Shown: positions 57,571-64,000 of the stretch, piece by piece
How the letters are laid out: each line of letters begins with the position of its first letter
Position numbering within the stretch: position 1 is the stretch's first letter
Source: Brasilonema angustatum HA4187-MV1
Lineage (GTDB): Bacteria; Cyanobacteriota; Cyanobacteriia; Cyanobacteriales; Nostocaceae
Assembly: GCA_019359695.1 (NCBI GenBank)
Contig: JAHHGV010000024.1
Location: 1-64,000 of the forward strand
Direction: 5' to 3'
DNA: 64,000 nt
Notes under the pieces: generated by a model
Told to the model about the DNA's origin: nothing
Databases searched by the model: none
The model's input: only the letters and a program-made list of their open reading frames with translations
Position numbers and translations under genes: made by a program

Positions 57571-57823
57571 AGATCCCCCCTAGCCCCCCTTAAAAAGCTA
57601 CGGTGTACACACATCTCGCTCAAAACCTCACCCTCGCTTTTAGCTGCGCTAAAATCTTTCCCTCTCCGGAGTTCGGAGAGGGATGCCCGACAGGGCAGGG
57701 TGAGGTTTTACGGGGATGAGCGGGTAATTCGAGGACTTGTGTGTACACCGTAGCTTAAAAAGGGGGGAAAAATTAAAAGCCCCCTTTTTAAGGGGGTTGG
57801 GGGATCTCTTCTGCTTAAGTCCT
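57555..57823. mobile_element. Outer MITE-like element (GATCCCCC palindrome family)
   Basis: Ends AGGACTTACACACTGAAGAT on the left and ATCTCTTCTGCTTAAGTCCT on the right are imperfect inverted repeats, enclosing CCCCCTTAAAAA / TTTTTAAGGGGG arms. The left end supplies the last codons and stop of the CHAT frame. It was itself split by the inner element. Confidence 0.8.
57597..57754. mobile_element. Inner MITE nested in the 57.6-kb element, 7-bp target duplication
   Basis: 158 bp with perfect 17-bp terminal inverted repeats (GCTACGGTGTACACACA), flanked on each side by TTAAAAA (57590-57596 and 57755-57761). Inside is a third palindrome, AAAACCTCACCCT...AGGGTGAGGTTTT. Three generations of palindromes are thus stacked. 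Confidence 0.88.
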
Positions 57824-57848
57824 ATCTTTAATTCTCAACTTTTTTCTT

Positions 57849-58238
57849 ATGCTAGAAAGATACACAATCCGCCACCAAGCTTTTTTGCAAGCATTCAATA
57901 AACTTGATTTATCAACCCTTTCACCAGAACTGCAAGAAGAACTTCACCAAGTCCGTCAAGCGTTGGGGAATAATGTGAATGAAGCTACAATTAGGCGGCT
58001 TGATGCTTTAGTAAAAAAGAGCGATCGCCTCAATCAACTTTATGAAAGCGAACGCCTTAGCTTGATAGGGAAAGATAGTCAACAAGAACGTGACAAAGGC
58101 TTTCCGGTAAAAGATGACAACCCAAAACCAGAGGATTTAGGCGTTAATAATGTCAATCCTTCCTCAACAACAGCAAACACCCACAATTCGACTCATTCCA
58201 GTCATGCACAAACACAACGAAAATCAAAAAAAAACTAA
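57849..58238 (+). CDS. Hypothetical protein, helical with disordered tail
   Basis: 129 residues. The first ~75 are charged and helical (IRHQAFLQAFNKLDLSTLSP, ELQEELHQVRQALGNNVNEA), the rest is polar and disordered (NPSSTTANTHNSTHSSHAQT) with a Lys-rich end. It has no recognised family. Position after the dead CHAT gene and before another unknown gene suggests it belongs to the conflict-type island, but that is only context. Confidence 0.5.
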   Translation: MLERYTIRHQAFLQAFNKLDLSTLSPELQEELHQVRQALGNNVNEATIRRLDALVKKSDRLNQLYESERLSLIGKDSQQERDKGFPVKDDNPKPEDLGVNNVNPSSTTANTHNSTHSSHAQTQRKSKKN

Positions 58239-58247
58239 CCTATAGAG

Positions 58248-58371
58248 CAATACAATTGCTGTTAAGGATTGATCCTCCCTAGCCCTCCTAAAAAAGGAGG
58301 GACTAAGCCCCCTTTTTTAGGAGGTTGGGGGGATTTTACAAAACTAAACACCACTAACAGCAAGCGTATTG
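58248..58371. mobile_element. MITE-like element, CAATAC ends
   Basis: Left end CAATACAATTGCTGTTAA and right end TAACAGCAAGCGTATTG are inverted repeats (two mismatches), enclosing GATCCTCCCTAGCCCTCC / GGAGGTTGGGGGGAT arms. No clear target duplication. The CAATAC start is shared with the 1269-1405 element. The following 58372-58664 has a GCGGGCTG/CAGCCCG-type palindrome and no gene. Confidence 0.75.
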
Positions 58372-58664
58372 ATCTACACAGATGCAGAATGGGAGCATCT
58401 CAAATGTGTAAATTGATTTGATTTTGTAGTACGGGCTGGACAGCCCGCTTTGGTAGGAAAATAGGAAGCAAGATGCTTCCACTACTATAGGACTCATATT
58501 TGATTTTTGACGAAGCTAGGTACACTTTCTGTTGCCTGTTCCCTACCTCTACTTTGTCAATTCACCAAATCAAACCGGATTCCTATATCTTTTATGCAAT
58601 ATTTGAGATCCTCCCAAATCGACTGTCAATTAATAAAACTAGAATTTGATTAGATACTTACTCG

Positions 58665-60053
58665 ATGAATGACTTAATTTACTACCCGACTCTCGATGTA
58701 TTTGTCTACCAATTAAGAGATGGATTGGGAGACAGTGAAGCTCAAATTGCTGACAATCACGAAAAATTCTGGAACAATCTACCTCCTAAATTACATGTCT
58801 ATTTAGAAGAAGAGTTAGCAGCCGAAAACCCAGAATATATCAAATTACTAGACTTACTTGATCCAAAATTCAAACAGCCATTTAATATCAAAGATAATCA
58901 TTTGATTTTTCAAGATAAGGTTGCAGATTATCAAATTGGAGGTTATTACTATCCGGTTCGCTTAAGTGATACTTACGGACTGCTGTTTGACTGTTCTGTT
59001 GATGACTTTGATCATCCTCACTCTGTTACTTTTTTTAAAAAGCTCAAAGAAAAAGCCTCTGCTAAAAATGGTAACTTAGGGAAAACTTGGATGCTTTCCG
59101 GTTGCCTACCTGCAAATTCTCAAGCTAATTTAGAAGATTTAGCCAAAGCATCTGCCAACGCTTTAATCCCTGGTGATTGGCAAGAACTAAAAACCGGATT
59201 TTTTTTAGGCGCTACAGTTTTTGAACTCTGGAAATCGCCCCAGAAGTGGGAGAACGTTGCAGAAGAAAATACTCACATTTTAATATTTTTCTATCCCGCC
59301 CTAAATATTATGGAGGAAGCTGCAGGCTTTTATGGAGATTGGCTGCGGTTATTATCTGCGCGTAACAAAATTTTGTGGGAATATGCTTATGCTGAGAAAA
59401 CAACGAGAAGTTTACAAGCTGAATATAAGTCTATCACAGAAAACGTTGCAAAAGTGAAAAATTTATATACAGAAAATGGAGAAGAAAAATTATCTGGTAA
59501 CAAGTTACAGTACTTACAAAAAATCTTGAGTGAGAGTATTGCAACTTTATCAGAATATCTCAGAAAAATCAGCGATTTAGAAATTATTAGCTTGGCAATA
59601 GAGACTAATTTAAGCAACTACCAAAAATACCATCAACAGATTGTCCAAAAAGCAGAACAAAAGCAACAAGAATATGGTAATTTGGGTGATACAGACTTGG
59701 GGTTTTTGCAAAACTTCAGTGATATTGTCCAGGAAAAATACAAAGCGCAGGTAGCGCAAGACCGTGCTAGCCTGAGTGTAGGCTTGAGAATTTTAGAAGA
59801 CTTGATCAACACTGTTAGGGGTATTATTGAGATTGAGCAAACCAAGAGCGATCGCACTCTAGACAACACCATCGCACTTGCAGGAATTGGACTCGCCATC
59901 AGCGGCATAACAGCCACCGCCATCTCCACCCAACAACCTCCTGTGGCATCTTATAAAGACTTTTCTTTCCTAGGTTCACCAACTTTTGTCTGGAGTATTG
60001 TCTTTAGTTCACCATTTTTAATCGTTCTCATTCTTCGCCTACTTAGGCGGTAA
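58665..60053 (+). CDS. Unknown coiled-coil protein with CorA-like C-terminal membrane hairpin
   Basis: 462 residues. N-terminal alpha/beta region (~1-230, LDVFVYQLRDGLGDSEAQIA, GYYYPVRLSDTYGLLFDCSV), then long helices (~235-400, LRLLSARNKILWEYAYAEKT) and two closing membrane helices (TIALAGIGLAISGITATAIS; PTFVWSIVFSSPFLIVLILR) like the CorA hairpin. The layout resembles CATRA-type proteins described beside caspase/CHAT and TPR genes in bacterial conflict systems, fitting its neighbours here; that assignment is tentative. It could be a membrane-perforating effector. Confidence 0.55.
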   Translation: MNDLIYYPTLDVFVYQLRDGLGDSEAQIADNHEKFWNNLPPKLHVYLEEELAAENPEYIKLLDLLDPKFKQPFNIKDNHLIFQDKVADYQIGGYYYPVRLSDTYGLLFDCSVDDFDHPHSVTFFKKLKEKASAKNGNLGKTWMLSGCLPANSQANLEDLAKASANALIPGDWQELKTGFFLGATVFELWKSPQKWENVAEENTHILIFFYPALNIMEEAAGFYGDWLRLLSARNKILWEYAYAEKTTRSLQAEYKSITENVAKVKNLYTENGEEKLSGNKLQYLQKILSESIATLSEYLRKISDLEIISLAIETNLSNYQKYHQQIVQKAEQKQQEYGNLGDTDLGFLQNFSDIVQEKYKAQVAQDRASLSVGLRILEDLINTVRGIIEIEQTKSDRTLDNTIALAGIGLAISGITATAISTQQPPVASYKDFSFLGSPTFVWSIVFSSPFLIVLILRLLRR

Positions 60054-60220
60054 TATAGCGGTTTTCAATTGGTTGGAATACATCAAACAGTTTCGGCTAT
60101 TAGCGGCAGGACTTATAGTCATAGGCGGACTACCAATACAAGATTATGATATAATTTTCTATATAGTTAATCTTTAAAAAAGAAACATTATTCATAATCT
60201 TGTGAAAAACTAAAATAAAT

Positions 60221-60610
60221 ATGAATCTAGCTGTAGAACTACCTAGTGGAAAAATATTAAACCTTTCTCGCTTCATTGCTCTTATTCCGCTTACAACTAC
60301 AAGTAAAAATTACAACTTAATTTTAGAAGGTTATTCTGCTCCTATTACTCTAGAATCAGATGATGTTGAAGCTCTCAAGAAACTATTGCAATTAGATAAG
60401 GATTTAGTTACTGCTAATCAACTAGAATTGCACAAGCAGAAGCAATTAAACCAAAATCAGCGAGCAATAGCCTTATTAAAACAGCGTATTCAACGCCATG
60501 AAAATATGTCTGAAGCAGAATCACTACACAGAGAAGAAATATTTGAGAAATTTAAACAAATAATAGATGCAGAACGTCTTCCCGAACAAAAGTTATATTC
60601 GCAATCATGA
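60221..60610 (+). CDS. Putative antitoxin of a PIN-domain toxin pair
   Basis: 129 residues, with a beta-rich start (MNLAVELPSGKILNLSRFIA) and a long charged helix (KQLNQNQRAIALLKQRIQRH). No named antitoxin family is recognised. It overlaps the start of the PIN gene by four bases (ATGA), the usual coupling of toxin-antitoxin pairs, which is the basis of the call. Confidence 0.6.
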   Translation: MNLAVELPSGKILNLSRFIALIPLTTTSKNYNLILEGYSAPITLESDDVEALKKLLQLDKDLVTANQLELHKQKQLNQNQRAIALLKQRIQRHENMSEAESLHREEIFEKFKQIIDAERLPEQKLYSQS

Positions 60611-61074
60611 TAGTTTTTATTGACTCTGGGGTACTGGGAATTCTTACCAATCCCAATAAGTTAGGAGAAGCTTACGATTGCGAACAATGGCTTTATACTT
60701 TATTATCGCATGGTGTTCATGTTTGTTCTTCTGATATATGCGATTTTGAAGTCAGGAGAAGTTTAGTTTTAGCATCACAAAAGAAAACTGAACTCAATAG
60801 TATTCAGAATTTAGATGAACTTCGAGAAATAATTGACTTTTTACCCATTACTTCAGCTTTATTGAGACAAGCTGCTTCTTTATGGGCTGCTGCTCGAAGT
60901 CAAGGCATTCCTACTGCAGATGATAAAAGTCTTGATGTGGATATTATCATTTCTGGTCATTGGCAAATTCTCAAGGAAGATTTTCCCGGTCGTTATATTG
61001 TTATTGCCACTACAAACGTAAAGCATTTGAGTCGCTTTACTGAAGCTAAAGTGTGGAGAGATATTAAATTTTAA
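60607..61074 (+). CDS. PIN-domain protein, VapC-like RNase toxin
   Basis: 155 residues of PIN fold: IVFIDSGVLGILTNP with Asp6, CDFEVRRSLVLAS with Glu48, and KSLDVDIIISGHW with Asp110/112, then IVIATTNVKHLSRF. These are the acidic residues that bind Mg2+ in PIN RNases. Such toxins cut tRNA or rRNA when the antitoxin is lost. Coupled to the upstream gene by ATGA overlap. Confidence 0.8.
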   Translation: MIVFIDSGVLGILTNPNKLGEAYDCEQWLYTLLSHGVHVCSSDICDFEVRRSLVLASQKKTELNSIQNLDELREIIDFLPITSALLRQAASLWAAARSQGIPTADDKSLDVDIIISGHWQILKEDFPGRYIVIATTNVKHLSRFTEAKVWRDIKF

Positions 61075-61173
61075 TTGAATGTTTTCCCTCCGTGCCAGGT
61101 ATTGAAATCCGCAAATGTTGATTCTAGCGTAGGAAAGGAAGCTGCAATAAATATTTACAATATTCTGAAACGC

Positions 61174-62859
61174 TTAGATATTACAGTTTACAAGTCTCAA
61201 TAGGAGAGAACAGACCCCCTTGCGACGACCCTCCCACGAAAAAACCCCACCCAACAACAGCCAACAACAACGCAACGGGAGATGTCCTTTGGGAGCCGTT
61301 GTATCAAAAGTGAGTTGCTCGTAAGAAATCCAGTTTTCTTCTCTACTCCATCCCACGCGATCGCCAAATTTATTCCAGGCTTCTTCGTCGTATTCACTGT
61401 TCAGCTTGCCGCCAACACTGAAGTAAATTTCCTTCTGAACACTGAAGCCAAAATGCCCATTACTATATTTTACCCAAAGTTGGTCAATTATACGGAGGTC
61501 AGTACAGGGAAAGTTTAAGAGTTCTTCCTCTCTAATCCAGTCATGTTCCTTGCGCCCGACAGCTTGGAGCATCACTAGATAGGTTTCATAGTCAGCTTCC
61601 TTCCACTTTTGTGCTGCCAGTAAGTCCCGCAGTTTCGTGTAGTCTACGCCTTTTTCTGAACTGAGGTTATCTTCATCAGTTGTAGAGGGTGGAGGTTCAG
61701 GGGCAATATCTTTTGCTAGCGGTTCATGTGAACCCGTCGTCTCATCCGCCTCTCCTTCCTGCTGACGTGCTGGGATTAACCGCGCCTCAATTGGCGTGAT
61801 GTCTTGATCTCTGAGTTGCAAAACTTGCTGCAAGCGCTTCAAATCCTCTCGCGTGTGTTGGCTGAGACTACCTTCATCCTCTAACGCCTCAGTCAGTGCT
61901 TCTTCATATTCTTCTAGATTTTGCTGGCGCTTGCGATAAGGTTCTAGAACTTCATTCTCTATTTTCGCTACTTCCTCCGTTGACAAACCCAATTCACTTT
62001 GACGTCGGTTGAGAATTCGGCGACCAATACGCGAAACCTGACCATTTCGGATGCACTGTTCTACTTCCTTACGATACTGCAGTTTCGGATCGCCTATCGG
62101 AGCTTTCGCCAGTTGAATTTTATAGCCCTCTTTGATAGCATAAATCTCTGGCTTCATTGCGGGTGCTGCTTCCTGCACTTTCTTGCGAGCATACGAATGC
62201 AGTTCATCCACGGAAATTACACCGTCATTGTCAGTATCAGCCGCGCCTTTCTCAATTCCTTCCACAAGGTAGCGGGTATAAACTGATAACTCTGAACCCT
62301 CTTGTTCAAAAGAATACTCAATGGCAGAAGAAGAAGTCAGAACTGCCCGTCCTTGGACTTCCTCTGGTTGTTTTGTCTCTACCAGTTGGTTTTTAATATC
62401 CAAACTGCCATCATCTTTAGCCTTCATGCCTTGGGCAAATGCACCACTGAAGCAACAGTCAAGAATAATCACCTGTCGCCGCGAACGACTATTTTCCATG
62501 ACGTCGTGTATCAAGCTAGCAGCAACAGCGGTAGTTCTGATTAATTCTCCCTTGGAGTTTTTACGAGTTTGACGAGTTGCCAAGTAAAGCCTGCCGATAT
62601 CATCTTTAATACCATGACCAGAAAAATACACTAACACCAAATCATCCTTTTGCCGATTGAAGAATAGCGCTTCAATCGCTTCTTCCATCGCTTGTCGTTG
62701 GGGGTTTTTCAGCACTGTTATATCTGCTTTGTTAAACCCGCCCATATCTGGATGCTGCAAAACTCGCTGTATGGCATCGACATCTTTAACAGCGCCAGCC
62801 AGGGGGTTTAAGCCCGGTTCATATTCACTAACTCCTATCAACAGTGCAACTTTCGCCAT
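61174..62859 (-). CDS. Caspase-like protease with EF-hand and GUN4 domain
   Basis: 561 residues. Caspase p20-like domain (1-~200) with catalytic His82 in YFSGHGIKDD and Cys136 in LDCCFSGAF. Directly after it is a canonical EF-hand loop (208-219, DTDNDGVISVDE), implying Ca2+ control. A charged helical segment (~255-350) and disordered linker lead to a GUN4 domain (~405-527, DYTKLRDLLAAQKWKEADYE, SNGHFGFSVQKEIYFSVGGK), a fold that binds porphyrins in the chlorophyll pathway. It follows an EACC1-like gene by 10 nt. A tetrapyrrole- or stress-gated death protease is a reasonable inference. The last ~30 residues are Cys/Leu-rich and unusual. Confidence 0.9.
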   Translation of the reverse strand: MAKVALLIGVSEYEPGLNPLAGAVKDVDAIQRVLQHPDMGGFNKADITVLKNPQRQAMEEAIEALFFNRQKDDLVLVYFSGHGIKDDIGRLYLATRQTRKNSKGELIRTTAVAASLIHDVMENSRSRRQVIILDCCFSGAFAQGMKAKDDGSLDIKNQLVETKQPEEVQGRAVLTSSSAIEYSFEQEGSELSVYTRYLVEGIEKGAADTDNDGVISVDELHSYARKKVQEAAPAMKPEIYAIKEGYKIQLAKAPIGDPKLQYRKEVEQCIRNGQVSRIGRRILNRRQSELGLSTEEVAKIENEVLEPYRKRQQNLEEYEEALTEALEDEGSLSQHTREDLKRLQQVLQLRDQDITPIEARLIPARQQEGEADETTGSHEPLAKDIAPEPPPSTTDEDNLSSEKGVDYTKLRDLLAAQKWKEADYETYLVMLQAVGRKEHDWIREEELLNFPCTDLRIIDQLWVKYSNGHFGFSVQKEIYFSVGGKLNSEYDEEAWNKFGDRVGWSREENWISYEQLTFDTTAPKGHLPLRCCWLLLGGVFSWEGRRKGVCSLLLRLVNCNI

Positions 62860-62869
62860 GTTTGCTAGT

Positions 62870-63253
62870 CTACTCTGGGTTCAGTAATTCCTGTATTGCC
62901 TTGACTGCTGCTTCTAACTCTTGCTGACTGCTAGCTTTTATTTTAACTTTCTTGCCGTTTGCTTCTGCTTCTAATTCAATGGTTTTGTTGGCTAGGCGAT
63001 CGCTCAAAAATCCCCACACTTGTTTCACATTTTCCGGCTTCACAAAAGCAATCACCTGAGCTGCTACCCAGCCTGTGACTGACTTGGTTCTCAGTAGCGT
63101 GTTGGGGTTCACAACTCGATCAACCGCTTCCACTTCATCCAAGTCTTTCATCTGTGCTAAAAGCTTCTGGACTTCCTCATTCTTCTCTTCCTCATCCAAG
63201 GCGGGATCAGTAAATATAATGCTTAGTTTAACGTTTGAGGTATCTGCCATCAT
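62870..63253 (-). CDS. EACC1-like effector-associated component
   Basis: 127 residues from the first of two ATGs at 63253 (MMADTSNVKLSIIFTD); the frame extends further but the extra lead is not family-like. Body: DLDEVEAVDRVVNPNTLLRT, KSVTGWVAAQVIAFVKPENV, LANKTIELEAEANGKKVKIK, ASSQQELEAAVKAIQELL. This pattern, a beta strand, a short helix, then beta-turn-beta-helix, resembles the Effector-Associated Constant Component 1 family found beside caspase and other effectors in bacterial conflict systems. It is 10 nt upstream of the caspase gene, so surely cotranscribed. Family call moderate. Confidence 0.62.
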   Translation of the reverse strand: MMADTSNVKLSIIFTDPALDEEEKNEEVQKLLAQMKDLDEVEAVDRVVNPNTLLRTKSVTGWVAAQVIAFVKPENVKQVWGFLSDRLANKTIELEAEANGKKVKIKASSQQELEAAVKAIQELLNPE

Positions 63254-63362
63254 ACTGCTTTTGTTATGAATAATATATACACTTGCGAAAATTCTACTGT
63301 ATGTAGATATCAATTAAACAGTAGACTATTCCGGAAATTCTCCTCCCTTTCCTCTTTATGAC

Positions 63363-63548
63363 GACTTACGCACTCAAAACCCGAAACCTCGATCCCCCCT
63401 GGTGCTCTGTCAACCCAAAATTGCCGGGTTAAGGCAAGCAGGGGAGGCAGTGCGTTGCTCTCCGCAACGCACTGCCTCCCCTAAAAAAGGGGGGAATCTT
63501 AAAAGCCCCCTTTTTAACTCTGTTGGGGGATCTCTTTTGCGTAAGTTC
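63363..63548. mobile_element. MITE-like element with perfect internal palindrome
   Basis: Ends GACTTACGCA on the left and TGCGTAAGTTC on the right are inverted repeats, enclosing GATCCCCC / GGGGGATC arms. Nested inside is a perfect 18-bp inverted repeat (GGGGAGGCAGTGCGTTGC at 63441 and its complement ending at 63481) with a 5-nt loop, the GAGCCAGTGCGTTG family. Another GAGGCTGAG palindrome follows near 63645. Confidence 0.75.
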
Positions 63549-63696
63549 TATTTATAAGCACAAAGGTGCCGCAGGCGGATAGGGGTAAACTCCACGTCTG
63601 TGCTTAATTTTTGCCTAACAGCTTTGTTCCTCACTCGTTCCCAGCCTGAGGCTGAGAATGCATTTGGTGTGAGGATCTGCCTCTGGGAACGACTCT

Positions 63697-64000
63697 CTAT
63701 GCCTCTCCTTTCAAATCATCAATTTCTAACAAACTGACAAGCAAACCAGCAATTGGAACAGCAAGGAAAATCCCTAGCAGCCCAGCAATTCTTGCACCGA
63801 CTAATAAAGCAAAAAATGTAACGACAGGGTTAACATCGACTGAATTTTGCATGATTCGCGGCGAAACTAAGTTGTCTTGGATTTGCTGAAGTATAATTGA
63901 GGCTACTAAGACTTTGAAAGCAAGGAAAATATCTTGAGTTAACAAAATAAAAAAAACAATACCAATTCCTAAAGTTGCTCCAATGCCTGGAACCGCATCA
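63697..64000 (-). CDS. AI-2E family transporter, C-terminal part (5' end outside window)
   Basis: An open minus-strand frame enters from the right edge (DAVPGIGATLGIGIVFFILL then TQDIFLAFKV) and ends at 63697 with NLVSPRIMQNSVDVNPVVTF and LLGIFLAVPIAGLLVSLLEI. The P-x-I-G-A, and P-R-I-M motifs and the last two or three membrane helices are typical of AI-2E/PerM family exporters (formerly UPF0118). The substrate is unknown. Confidence 0.88.
   Translation of the reverse strand, partial: DAVPGIGATLGIGIVFFILLTQDIFLAFKVLVASIILQQIQDNLVSPRIMQNSVDVNPVVTFFALLVGARIAGLLGIFLAVPIAGLLVSLLEIDDLKGEA

Overview
The window reads as chromosome of a filamentous, probably Nostocales-type cyanobacterium. Evidence: petM beside a ycf39-like gene, an NblR-like regulator, cyanobacterial families (DUF2949, DUF5340), hopanoid-associated genes, an XisH/XisI pair, many copies of the HIP1 octamer GCGATCGC, heptanucleotide tandem repeats between genes, and a very heavy load of short palindromic dispersed repeats and MITE-like elements.

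Layout. 0-6 kb: the 3' end of a helical-repeat/pentapeptide protein, then a minus-strand Hen1-Pnkp RNA-repair operon. 6-7.7 kb: a graveyard of IS701, IS4 and IS5 transposase fragments with a 169-bp tandem triplication. 7.7-12.7 kb: an AT-rich two-gene operon, a polytopic membrane protein with a patatin lipase domain followed by a pentapeptide/membrane/CHAT-protease protein; this is the strongest candidate for an undescribed system. 12.7-30 kb: mostly housekeeping genes (MFS exporter, esterase, nucleosidase, pdxA, petM, ycf39, nadK, response regulator, DUF192 lipoprotein, methyltransferase, trpC, lpdA) and a large two-partner-secretion exoprotein. 30-39 kb: a Cys-tailed small protein, a hopanoid-type block (squalene/phytoene synthase-like gene, hpnJ, ferritin-like gene, hpnK) interrupted by a TnpB element whose RuvC active site looks rearranged. 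39-53 kb: wecA-like transferase, CIRCE-controlled solo groL, band-7 protein, tpiA-folP, a GTPase, a four-carbon acid sugar kinase, minCDE. 53-56 kb: tRNA-Ser(GGA), ferredoxin, nuclease lipoprotein, xisH (broken by a 26-bp repeat insertion) and xisI. 56-64 kb: a conflict-type island: degenerate CHAT gene, an unknown coiled-coil protein with a CorA-like membrane hairpin, an antitoxin/PIN toxin pair, an EACC1-like gene plus caspase/EF-hand/GUN4 gene, and the 3' end of an AI-2E-type transporter.

Two themes stand out. First, caspase-superfamily proteases recur (CHAT at 12.3 kb, dead CHAT at 57 kb, caspase-GUN4 at 62 kb), each beside membrane or lipase partners, suggesting programmed-death or antiphage functions; this is inference from domain architecture. 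Second, short dispersed repeats can be seen inserted in otherwise recognisable coding sequence (IS5 remnant, IS4 remnant, xisH), so their mobility can be read from this one sequence.
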